Source of the DNA: Candidatus Rokuibacteriota bacterium
GTDB taxonomy: Bacteria > Methylomirabilota > Methylomirabilia > Rokubacteriales > CSP1-6
DNA length: 64,000 nucleotides
NCBI GenBank assembly: GCA_016184365.1
Contig: JACPCW010000085.1
Location: 1 to 64,000 of the forward strand
Direction: 5' to 3'
How positions within the stretch are numbered: position 1 is the first letter of the stretch; the number at the start of each line of letters is the position of its first letter. Below are positions 29,496 through 37,567 of the stretch, piece after piece. Under the pieces are notes generated by a model. The model was not told the DNA's origin. It searched no databases and saw only the letters and a list, made by a program, of their open reading frames with translations. The translations under genes and the position numbers were made by a program.

Positions 29496-30287
29496 ATGTC
29501 TTCCGACGAGCGGCGCGTGGCGATCGACGCGGCCCGCGCCGCCGGCCTCCTGCTCCGCGACGCGCTGTCCGGTCCCCGCCACATCGAGTTCAAGGGCACG
29601 CCGACGAATCTCGTGACGGAGATGGATGCGCGCGCCGAGCGCCTCGTCTTCGAGCGTCTGCGCGCCGCGTTTCCGCACGACGCGCTGCTCGGCGAGGAAG
29701 CCGGCGCGGTCGCGGGCACGTCGGGGCGCCGGTGGATCGTCGATCCGCTCGACGGCACGACGAACTACGCGCACGGGATGCCAGTCTTCGCGGTCTCGAT
29801 CGGCCTCGAGGTCGGCGGCCGTCCGATGGTCGGCGTCGTGTACGACCCGAATCGCGACGAGCTCTTCGTCGCCGAGCGCGGGGCCGGCGCGTGGCTCGGC
29901 GATCAGCGGCTGCAGGTGTCGTCGGTCGCGACGCTGGACGAGGCGCTGCTCGCGACGGGCTTTCCCTACAACGTGCGCGAGGTCGCCGACAACAACGTGC
30001 GCGAGTTCACGACGTTCAGCGTGCGCGCGCAGGGCGTGCGCCGCATGGGCTCGGCGGTCATCTATCTGGCGTATGTCGCGGCGGGACGCATCGACGGCTA
30101 CTGGGAGCTTCGGCTCGGCGCGTGGGATGTCGCGGCCGGGCTGCTGCTGGTCGAAGAGGCCGGCGGCCGGGTGACGAATCTGACGGGCAGCCCCGTCGAC
30201 CTGGACAATCCCGCGATCGTGGTGTCGAACGGGCGCATCCACGACGCGATGCTCGACGTGTTGAAGGAGATCCGAGGAGGACGATGA
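29496..30287 (+). CDS. inositol monophosphatase family protein
   Basis: LLGEEAGAVAGTSGRRWIVDPLDGTTNYAHGMPVFAVSIGLE; LGAWDVAAGLLLVEEAGG. Confidence 0.92.
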   Translation: MSSDERRVAIDAARAAGLLLRDALSGPRHIEFKGTPTNLVTEMDARAERLVFERLRAAFPHDALLGEEAGAVAGTSGRRWIVDPLDGTTNYAHGMPVFAVSIGLEVGGRPMVGVVYDPNRDELFVAERGAGAWLGDQRLQVSSVATLDEALLATGFPYNVREVADNNVREFTTFSVRAQGVRRMGSAVIYLAYVAAGRIDGYWELRLGAWDVAAGLLLVEEAGGRVTNLTGSPVDLDNPAIVVSNGRIHDAMLDVLKEIRGGR

Positions 30288-30844
30288 GCGAGAGACAGGT
30301 CATCCACGTCCGCACGATCCAGGCCGACGTGGTGAAGCTCGGCGACGACGAGATCGAGGTGACCGGCCGGCTGGTCGATCAGCGGCCCGGCGATCAGCCG
30401 ACGTGGTTCGGCGTCCAGAAGGACGCGACGGTGCACGACATGGCGCTCACGCTGCGCGTCCGCCACCCGGATCTCGTGATCACCGCCGCCTCCGCGTCGA
30501 TGGCCACGCATCCCTACACGATCTGTCCCGGCGCGGTGCCTCGCGTCCAGCAGCTCGTCGGCATCTCGGTCCGTCACGGCTTCACCCGCGCGGTGAACGA
30601 GCGGCTCGGCCGCCGGAACGGCTGCTCGCATCTCACGGCGCTCGTCCAAGCCATGGGACCGGTCGTCCGTCAGGGCGCCGGCGCGGCATTCGGCAACGAG
30701 GCCGAGATGCCGCGGCCCGGCGACGGCGTGTGGTGGGTCGACACGTGCCACGCGTGGCGCGAGGACGGGCCGCTGATGGACCTCGTCCGCGCGAACGACG
30801 GGGACGGGCTGCGGTCGCTCTCAGCGCCCGGGACGGCGACCTAG
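30284..30844 (+). CDS. DUF2889-like protein
   Basis: IQADVVKLGDDEIEVTGRLVDQRPG...VHDMALTLRVRHPDLVITAASASMATHPYTICPGAVPRVQQLVG; ATGA overlap. Confidence 0.7.
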   Translation: MSERQVIHVRTIQADVVKLGDDEIEVTGRLVDQRPGDQPTWFGVQKDATVHDMALTLRVRHPDLVITAASASMATHPYTICPGAVPRVQQLVGISVRHGFTRAVNERLGRRNGCSHLTALVQAMGPVVRQGAGAAFGNEAEMPRPGDGVWWVDTCHAWREDGPLMDLVRANDGDGLRSLSAPGTAT

Positions 30845-31335
30845 CGCTTGAAGAGGCCCATCAACGACGCCTTGGCGAGCGTGTTGAAGTTCAGATAGAA
30901 GCCGACGACCGCCGCCGATGTGTCGGCGGTGACCGGCAGCGTGTCCATCCCGACGGCGTGCACGGTGAACAGGTAGCGATGCGGGTGGTCGCCCTCGGGG
31001 GGACACGGCCCGCCGTATCCCGGCTTCCCGAAGTCGGTCCTCACCTGCAGCGCACCGGCCGGCAGCTTCCCCGACGCCGGGTTGCCGGCGTCGAGCGGCA
31101 GCTCCATCACGTTCGGCGGAATGTTCACGACCACCCAGTGCCAGAACCCGCTGCCGGTGGGCGCATCCGGGTCGAAGCACAGCGCGGCGAAGCTCCTGGT
31201 TCCCGCCGGCACGTCTTCCCACCGGAGATGCGGCGACCGGTTGCCGCCGCCACAGCCGAAGCCGTAGTCGGCGGAGAGAACGTGGTCGGCTCGCAGGTAG
31301 TCGCCGTCCTTGAAGCTGTCACTGAAGAGCTTCAT
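30841..31335 (-). CDS. YbhB/YbcL (Raf kinase inhibitor-like/PEBP) protein
   Basis: SPHLRWEDVPAGTRSFAALCFDPDAPTGSGFWHWVVVNIPPNV; GYGGPCPPEGDHPHRYLFTVHAVG. Confidence 0.9.
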   Translation of the reverse strand: MKLFSDSFKDGDYLRADHVLSADYGFGCGGGNRSPHLRWEDVPAGTRSFAALCFDPDAPTGSGFWHWVVVNIPPNVMELPLDAGNPASGKLPAGALQVRTDFGKPGYGGPCPPEGDHPHRYLFTVHAVGMDTLPVTADTSAAVVGFYLNFNTLAKASLMGLFKR

Positions 31336-32410
31336 CGTGTCGCTCCTGTCGCCCCGCGCGCGAGATCGTGTCCACCAGGCGCTCGAGGCGGGCGAGGCTC
31401 ACTTCCCAGCGCTCGGACGCCGTCCGCAGCGCCGCGCCCGACGGCTCCGGCGGCCGGGTCGGCTCCCAGCCGTCTTCGCGGATGACGAGCTGGAGCAGAT
31501 CCCAGCGCGCGTAGTGCCCGACCGAGTCGAAGTATGCCTTGGCGAGCCGCCGCTCGCTCTGATCGATGTCGGCCCACACGATCGTCTCTTCCCCGAAGAC
31601 CGGATCGCGTGTGAACAAGCCCGAGGGGTTGACGACACACGAGCCGCCGGTCGCGAGGTTGTACCGCATGACGTCGGCGAGCCCGGGGGGAACCGCCGCG
31701 GGCGGCAGGTACCACGACGACGAGACGACGAACACGGAATTCTCGATGGCGTGCGCGCGAATCGCCGGCTCGATGTCGCACGTGCGGGAACCCGGCTCCG
31801 GGCGCTTGGCGCCGAGGTGGCCGTCCATCGCCCACCAGCCGGGCCACACCGCCACGTGAATCTCCTCGCCCTTGAGCGCGAGCGCCGCGCGCAGCAGCGT
31901 GACGTGGTGCTCGTAGCAGATGAGCGCGCCGAGCGTGCCGAGATCCGTGTCGAACACGCGGATGTCGCGCGCGTCCCCCATGCCCCAGTAGACGCGCTCG
32001 GAGTGCGTCGGTATCAGCTTGCGGTGCCGCCCGAGGAGCCGGCCGTCGCGGGCGACGACGAGGAGCGTGTTGTACATGGTGAGACTGCCCGGCCGGTCGT
32101 CGAGCTCGTTCAGGCCGATGACGCAGTTGACGTTCGCGCGGCGGACCATCTCGGCGATCTCGTCGGTGTCCGCGGACGGGATCCTCACCGCCTCGCGCTG
32201 CATCGCGACCGTGAGCTCGGTCTCCCGGCGAACGGACACGGCGCCGCGCCAGAACGGATACGCGGCGAGGAACGTCTCCGGAAAGACGAGCAGGTCGAGA
32301 CCGAGGCGGCTCGCGTCCGCGAGCGTGCGCGCGATCATCTCGATGGTCGCGCGCTTGTCGAGAAACGCCGGCGCCACCTGCGCCGCTCCGACGCGCATGC
32401 GTTCACGCAT
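31319..32410 (-). CDS. carbon-nitrogen hydrolase (nitrilase family)
   Basis: VGAAQVAPAFLDKRATIEMIARTL; LVFPETFLAAYPFW; RKLIPTHSERVYW; GALICYEHH. Confidence 0.9.
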   Translation of the reverse strand: MRERMRVGAAQVAPAFLDKRATIEMIARTLADASRLGLDLLVFPETFLAAYPFWRGAVSVRRETELTVAMQREAVRIPSADTDEIAEMVRRANVNCVIGLNELDDRPGSLTMYNTLLVVARDGRLLGRHRKLIPTHSERVYWGMGDARDIRVFDTDLGTLGALICYEHHVTLLRAALALKGEEIHVAVWPGWWAMDGHLGAKRPEPGSRTCDIEPAIRAHAIENSVFVVSSSWYLPPAAVPPGLADVMRYNLATGGSCVVNPSGLFTRDPVFGEETIVWADIDQSERRLAKAYFDSVGHYARWDLLQLVIREDGWEPTRPPEPSGAALRTASERWEVSLARLERLVDTISRAGRQERHDEALQ

Positions 32411-32625
32411 CCGGCTCGTCAGTATGCAGGCGCGAGCGAGCCCGACGAAGAGGGCAGACGCACCGGATCGCTAGGACGTCTGGCGGGTCAGAATCTCAGC
32501 GACGACGACCGGTCGTCGGTACTACGAAGTTCCATGCCAGCTCTCTGACCATGACCTTGGCCAGGAACAAATACTGACGGAACCGGCCAGGAGCGCAGCG
32601 ATGAGCAAGCGAAAGGCGCGGTGGC

Positions 32626-32694
32626 GCAGAACGCACGGATCAGCCGCCGCGGCGCGCGAAGCGCGCCGCGGTCGGCTGCATTCGGAAGTTCGAC
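32626..32694 (-). repeat. attC-like recombination site 1
   Basis: minus strand: GTCGAAC TTCCGAATG CAGCCGACCGCGGCGCGC-TTC-GCGCGCCGCGGCGGCTG ATCCGTGC GTTCTGC; AAC...GTT ends, imperfect palindrome with L''/L' arms. Confidence 0.6.
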
Positions 32695-32710
32695 GCCCTT
32701 GAGTCCAGCT

Positions 32711-33045
32711 TCAATCTCGACTCCGACCCCGGATAATCGCGACAACCGCGTCGACGACCTCCTGGAGCGCTGCGGTCGTGAGCGCGACGACCTCAGCGAC
32801 CATCAGATCGCGGCTTGCCGTGAAGAGCTTGCCCGGTCGAGCGTAGCTCTCGGCACGCAGTGAGCCGGAAGCGAAGCTAAGGTCGCTCAGGTGCACGGCG
32901 CGCGGATCACCGTACGGATTGCTCGTGACCTGACAGAGGATCCAATCGCCGCGGCCGGCGTCGGCGAGGACGATCGCCGGCCGGAGTTTTGATCCGAGAA
33001 CGGGAAGGGAACGAGAACTACCCTGCCGGCTGCAGGTGCGACCAC
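32711..33045 (-). pseudogene. MazF/PemK-like toxin, single-nucleotide frameshift
   Basis: VVAPAAGRVVLVPFPFSDQ..., then in the -1 frame LRPAIVLADAGRGDWILCQVTSNPYGDPRAVHLSDLSFASGSLRAESYARPGKLFTASRDLMVAEVVALTTAALQEVVDAVVAIIRG; restored by one base inserted at ~32986/32987 (GATCAAAA[G]CTCCGGCCG). Confidence 0.75.
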
Positions 33046-33230
33046 GCCGCGTCTTCCTCGGGGCGGCTCCAATCGGCGAGGGCCTGTTCGCTCAGAAGCG
33101 CGGTTTCCCCGCTTCGAGGCGCATCGTCCAGAATCGTCACGAGCGCCCGACGCGGTCCAGGTAGCTCGACATCCTCCAGCAAGCGCACATTGCCGCTCGG
33201 GTCGACCACAGCTTCAATCGTCCGGATCAT
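33018..33230 (-). CDS. antitoxin partner of the MazF-like toxin
   Basis: MIRTIEAVVDPSGNVRLLEDVELPGPRRALVTILDDAPRSGETALLSEQALADWSRPEEDAAWSHLQPAG; stop overlaps toxin start region. Confidence 0.7.
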   Translation of the reverse strand: MIRTIEAVVDPSGNVRLLEDVELPGPRRALVTILDDAPRSGETALLSEQALADWSRPEEDAAWSHLQPAG

Positions 33231-33281
33231 CGTGCCCTCCCGGCCTGAATGGTACCGCAGACGCCGTCTGCGGCTTGGTGC

Positions 33282-33338
33282 GGCGAACGCCGCGGTGAGC
33301 GGCCGGCGAAGCCGGTCCACTCAAAGCGGAAGTTCGTC
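33282..33338 (-). repeat. attC-like recombination site 2
   Basis: minus strand: GACGAAC TT CCGC TT TGAG TGGACCGGC-TTC-GCCGGCCG CTCA CC GCGG C GTTCGCC; AAC/GTT, CCGC/GCGG and TGAG/CTCA arms pair around a TTC loop. Confidence 0.6.
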
Positions 33339-33347
33339 GGCACGTAG

Positions 33348-33551
33348 CTATCCACTTGCTCGTTTGCCAAAGACATCGTCGCGGAGAGATGCGTACACAG
33401 CGCTTCCAGGTCGGATCAGAGGGGCGCAGATGCCTTTCATGAAGGCGCGCTTGTCGCTTCCGAGTTTACGGGTTGGGAACAATCGCTTGGCTGCGATGTA
33501 GATATCGCCAGCGGGCCTCTTCAGATCGTCCACGGGCCCACCGGCGGCCAC
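33348..33551 (-). CDS. small hypothetical ORF, possible cassette gene upstream of attC-like site 2
   Basis: MAAGGPVDDLKRPAGDIYIAAKRLFPTRKLGSDKRAFMKGICAPLIRPGSAVYASLRDDVFGKRASG; SD-like TAAGGAGG lies upstream. Confidence 0.3.
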   Translation of the reverse strand: MAAGGPVDDLKRPAGDIYIAAKRLFPTRKLGSDKRAFMKGICAPLIRPGSAVYASLRDDVFGKRASG

Positions 33552-33614
33552 GCTCTCCCTGATGGCGTCCTCCTTACGCGCCGGCAGAGCTGAGCAGCGT
33601 CGTTTGCGTGACGA

Positions 33615-35234
33615 TCAGAGGTCCCAGGGCGGCTCGACCGTCAGCGAGAACTCCAGCAGCGTCGGGCCGTCGGCGCGAAACGCCTTCGCCATCGCGTCGG
33701 GCAGCGCTGCAAGCGACGGCACCCGCTCCCCGTACGCGCCGAACGCGCGCGCGAGCGCCGGGAAGTCCGGGTTTGCCAGCTCCGTCTCCCCCCACCGCCC
33801 CGTGAACATCTTCTCCTGCAGCCACTTGATCGCGCCGTAGCGCTCGTCGTTCATCACGAGGAAGACGATCGGCAGCCGGTACTTCACCGCGGTGGCCAGC
33901 TCGTTCACGCTGAACATGAAGCCACCGTCCCCGACGACCGCGACCACCGGACGATCCGGCCTCGCGAACTTCGCGCCGATCGCCGCCGGCACCGCATAGC
34001 CGAGCGTCGCCGAGCCGACCGGATAGAGGAACGTCCGCGGCGCCAGCACCGGGAAGAACCACTCCATCCAGTAATTCACGCCGGTCTGATCGTTCACGAC
34101 GATGCCGTCCGGCGGCACCGCGGCGCGCAGCGTGCGCATGAACTCGGCGACGGCGGGCGTGTAGCGCGCGCTCGCCGCCGTGCGGAGCGCATCGAGGTGC
34201 GCGTGACCCCACGCGGTGCGCGGCGGCTCCGTGCCGAGCGCCGTCGAGAGATGCGCGAGCCCGTCCTTCGCGTCGCCCACGATGCCGACCGTCGGCTTGA
34301 ACAGCCTCCCGAACACCGTCGGATCGATGTCGATGTGAATCAGGCGCTGGTGCGGCGCGAACTCGAGATTCAGCAGGAGCCCTTTCGTGGACCGATGCGC
34401 GAAGCGACAGCCGACCGCGAGCACGACGTCCGCCTCGCCGAGCGGCGTCTCCGTCGCGCGCTTGTTCGGCAGCACGCCGAGCCAGAGCGGATCGGTTTCG
34501 GCGATGCTGCCCCGCCCCATGACGGTCGTGATGATGGGCGCGTCGAGGCGACGCGCGACGCTCACGAGCTCTGCCGACGCGTCCGCGCTCACGACGCCGC
34601 CACCCGCGATCACGAGCGGACGCTCGGCGCGCGCGAGGAGCCGCGCCGCCTCGGCGATCTCGTTCGGATGACATGGCGGCCGGCGCCCGGCGCGCGACGA
34701 CGGCAGCGACGCCTCGAACTTCGCGAAGAGCAGATCGTTCGGGATCGACAGCGCGACCGGCCCGGGACGTCCGGCGCGCAACAGATCGAACGCGCCGGCC
34801 ACCGCCGTCGGCACGGCGCGCGCGTCCATCACCGTCTCGGCCAGCCGCGTGACCGGCTTGAAGCAGTCGATCTGGTTCGGCACCTCGTGGAGCGCGCCGA
34901 GGTCGCGGCCGACCAGATCCGTCGCGACGTCGGACATCAGCAGCACGACGGGAATCGAGCCCGCGTACGACTCGACGAGCGGCGTCAGCGCATTCGTCGC
35001 GCCGGAACCTGTCGTCACGAGCACCACGCCCGGCTCACCGGAGGCGCGCGCGTAGCCGTCGGCCATGAACGCCGCGCCCTGCTCGTGGCGCGCCAGCACG
35101 TGCGTCATGCGGCCGTCGCCGATCAGCGCGTCGTACACCGCCAGGTTGTGCACGCCGGGAATGCCGAACACGTGGCGCACGCCTTCCGCCGCCAGCGCCT
35201 CGACCACCCACGCCCCGCCCGTCCGCGTCGCCAT
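33615..35234 (-). CDS. thiamine-diphosphate-binding protein (acetolactate synthase-like)
   Basis: GVRHVFGIPGVHNLAVYDALIG...RHEQGAAFMADGYARASGEPGVVLVTTGSGATN; GDGGFMFSVNELATAVKYRLPIVFLVMND. Confidence 0.9.
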   Translation of the reverse strand: MATRTGGAWVVEALAAEGVRHVFGIPGVHNLAVYDALIGDGRMTHVLARHEQGAAFMADGYARASGEPGVVLVTTGSGATNALTPLVESYAGSIPVVLLMSDVATDLVGRDLGALHEVPNQIDCFKPVTRLAETVMDARAVPTAVAGAFDLLRAGRPGPVALSIPNDLLFAKFEASLPSSRAGRRPPCHPNEIAEAARLLARAERPLVIAGGGVVSADASAELVSVARRLDAPIITTVMGRGSIAETDPLWLGVLPNKRATETPLGEADVVLAVGCRFAHRSTKGLLLNLEFAPHQRLIHIDIDPTVFGRLFKPTVGIVGDAKDGLAHLSTALGTEPPRTAWGHAHLDALRTAASARYTPAVAEFMRTLRAAVPPDGIVVNDQTGVNYWMEWFFPVLAPRTFLYPVGSATLGYAVPAAIGAKFARPDRPVVAVVGDGGFMFSVNELATAVKYRLPIVFLVMNDERYGAIKWLQEKMFTGRWGETELANPDFPALARAFGAYGERVPSLAALPDAMAKAFRADGPTLLEFSLTVEPPWDL

Positions 35235-35242
35235 GCGATCTC

Positions 35243-36910
35243 CTATCCGAGCGCCTTGAATCCGCGATCGATCGTGACGTCGACCAGGGCCGGTCCATCG
35301 TGCGCGAGCGACGCCGCGAGCACGTCGCGCAGCTCGCCCGGCTTGTCGACGCGCTCGGCGCGCACGCCGAGCGACTTCGCGAGGCCGAGATAGTCGATCT
35401 CCGGGTCGACCAGGTCCATGCCCGGATACCGGCCGGTTTTCGCGGAATCGAGTCCCATGCCGAGCATGCCGGCCTTGAGAATCGCGTACGACGTGTTGTT
35501 CGGCACGACGTACGTGATCGGCAACCGGTACTTCGCCGCGGTCCACAGCGCCTGCGGGCTGTACATCACCGAGCCGTCGCCCACCGTCGCGACGACCTTC
35601 CGGCCTGGTCGCGCGAGCTGCACCCCGAGCGCCGCGCCCATCGCCCACCCGAGCGTTCCCGTCTTCGACGCGAAGAACGAATCCGCCGCCCTGAACGGCA
35701 GGTACCGGAGCACGTGGCCGAGCGAGCTCGCCGACTCGTCGACGACGGTCGCGTCGTCCGGCAGTAGATCGCCGAGCGTCGCCATGAGCCAGGGGACCGT
35801 GATCGGCGTGCGATCGCGATCGGCGTCCGCGGCGGTGCGGGCGCGGCGGACGTGCTCGGCGCGCGTGCGACCGATGCGCTCGATGCGCTCGCGCGCGGCC
35901 GCGCGGTCGGCCTCCGACATCCTCGCGGCCACCGCTGCCGTCAGCGCGGCGAGCCCGGCACGACAGTCGGCGACGATGCCGAGCCCCACGCGGTAGCTCC
36001 GTCCGATCTCGCGCGGGTCGCTGTCGAGCTGGATCACCGGCGTCTCCCGCGGGAACGGCTCGCCCGGCGCGTAGAGGAACCACGTGAAGACGTTGGCGCC
36101 GACGATCAGCACCGCGTCCGATTCCTCGACCGCCTTGCGAACGCCGGCCGGCGACGGATAGAGACCGCCGCGCCACAGCGGATGCGTGCCCGGAAAGCTC
36201 TGCCGTCGATGGATCGGCTCGCCCTGTACGCGCGCACCGATCAGCTCCGCGAGCGCGACGAGCTCACCGACCGCGCCGCCCCGCGCGACGCCGTCGCCCG
36301 CGATGATCAGCGGCGAACGCGCGGCCTGGAGCGTCGCGGCCGCGCGCCCGATCGCCGCCGGGTCCGGGGCGCTGGCGCGCGCGATCTCTCCGGGAGGATC
36401 ACCGGCGTCGTCGGTGAGTTCCGTCATCAGCTCCATGGGCATCGACAGGAACACCGGACCGGTCGGGGGCGAGAGCGCCAGCGTCAGCGCGCGGCGCAGG
36501 ATCGCGGGCGCTTCCGCGGCGGTTCGCAGCTCGTACGACCACTTCGTGAACTGCTCCGTCATCCGGACCAGGTCGCCGGAGAGGATCGGATCGTCGGCGA
36601 GGAACCGCGAATCCTGCTGCCCGGCCGTCAGCACGACCGGCGATCGTGAACGCGACGCGTTGTGCAGCGCCGACAGCGCGTTGGCCACGCCCGGCGCGAC
36701 GTGGACGTTCGCGAGGCCGACCGTGCCCGACGCCTGCGCGAAGCCGTCCGCCGCGGACACCGCCGTCGCTTCCTGCAGCGCCACGATGTACTCGAGCGTC
36801 GAGTCCGGCAGCGCGTCGAGGAACGTGAGCTCCGTCGTACCGGGGTTGCCGAACAGGTAGCGAACCCCGGCGCGCGAGAGGATCTCCATCAGGACCGCCG
36901 CCGTCTTCAT
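35243..36910 (-). CDS. thiamine-diphosphate-binding protein (benzoylformate decarboxylase-like)
   Basis: MKTAAVLMEILSRAGVRYLFGNPGTTELTFLDALPDS...ALQEATAVSAADGFAQASGTVGLANVHVAPGVANAL; GDGSVMYSPQALWTAAKYRLPITYVVPNN. Confidence 0.88.
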   Translation of the reverse strand: MKTAAVLMEILSRAGVRYLFGNPGTTELTFLDALPDSTLEYIVALQEATAVSAADGFAQASGTVGLANVHVAPGVANALSALHNASRSRSPVVLTAGQQDSRFLADDPILSGDLVRMTEQFTKWSYELRTAAEAPAILRRALTLALSPPTGPVFLSMPMELMTELTDDAGDPPGEIARASAPDPAAIGRAAATLQAARSPLIIAGDGVARGGAVGELVALAELIGARVQGEPIHRRQSFPGTHPLWRGGLYPSPAGVRKAVEESDAVLIVGANVFTWFLYAPGEPFPRETPVIQLDSDPREIGRSYRVGLGIVADCRAGLAALTAAVAARMSEADRAAARERIERIGRTRAEHVRRARTAADADRDRTPITVPWLMATLGDLLPDDATVVDESASSLGHVLRYLPFRAADSFFASKTGTLGWAMGAALGVQLARPGRKVVATVGDGSVMYSPQALWTAAKYRLPITYVVPNNTSYAILKAGMLGMGLDSAKTGRYPGMDLVDPEIDYLGLAKSLGVRAERVDKPGELRDVLAASLAHDGPALVDVTIDRGFKALG

Positions 36911-37027
36911 CGCCTCACCCCACGGGACTGATCGTTCATGCCACGGCCACCGCGACGGCATCCGCGAGCGCAGGGTCCGCGCGGAAGAAGTTGAGGCCGG
37001 TGGTGTCCGGCGCGACGCGCGACGTCG

Positions 37028-37567
37028 TCATGCGGACCGGCGCAGCGGATATGTCCGCCCGCCGATGCGGACGACGTCGCCGCCTTCGGGCTCCGAGAGC
37101 GCCAGGAGCTGGAATGCGGCGGCGCGCGACAGGCGCGCCTCGAACTGGCCGGCCTTCACGGTGCAGTACGGCACGTTGTCGCGTCCGATCCTGAGCGTCG
37201 CGGGATCGATCGGCTCGTCGGTGCCGTCGTTCAGCAGAACATGCAGCGCATCGCCACGGCGCTCGATCCGCACGACCGCCCACGGCGCGTCCTCGACGTC
37301 GACCGGTATCCGGACGCGCGTCTGCATGAAATAACCCTCGGCGTCATGGCGGAGATTGCCGCGCAAGTTGGCGAGGATGCCCGCATGCGTGATCTGGACG
37401 TCGTCGTCGTACCAGTCGCCGTTGACGTCGATCCGAAGCTTGGGAAGCGACCATTCACGTTGGGGGGGAGCGGCGCCGCTTCTCCCCCAGGCCCCCCCAC
37501 CGCCCTGATCGTCGCTCGGCGGCGGCATCTCACCGGGGGTGCGCCCGGCTTCCGGCGGCGTGCTCAT
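37028..37567 (-). CDS. DUF1285-like protein
   Basis: PKLRIDVNGDWYDDDVQITHAGILANLRGNLRHDAEGYFMQTRVRIPVDVEDAPW. Confidence 0.75.
   Translation of the reverse strand: MSTPPEAGRTPGEMPPPSDDQGGGGAWGRSGAAPPQREWSLPKLRIDVNGDWYDDDVQITHAGILANLRGNLRHDAEGYFMQTRVRIPVDVEDAPWAVVRIERRGDALHVLLNDGTDEPIDPATLRIGRDNVPYCTVKAGQFEARLSRAAAFQLLALSEPEGGDVVRIGGRTYPLRRSA
37459..37506 (+). repeat. G/C-tract hairpin repeat, family R2 copy A (inside DUF1285 N-terminus)
   Basis: GTTGGGGGGGAGCGGCGCCGCTTCTCCCCCAGGCCCCCCCACCGCC; matches reverse complement of 55035-55085. Confidence 0.7.

Noticed and set aside
32500-32560. Third attC-like site near CGACGACCGGTCGTCG...GAAGTTCC
   Set aside because: Has a palindrome and a GTT, but no convincing matching AAC arm or L''/L' pairing.
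33615-36176. Single 853-aa ORF as one fused protein
   Set aside because: Residues upstream of MATRTGGAWVV at 35234 are out-of-frame translation of the adjacent ThDP gene.
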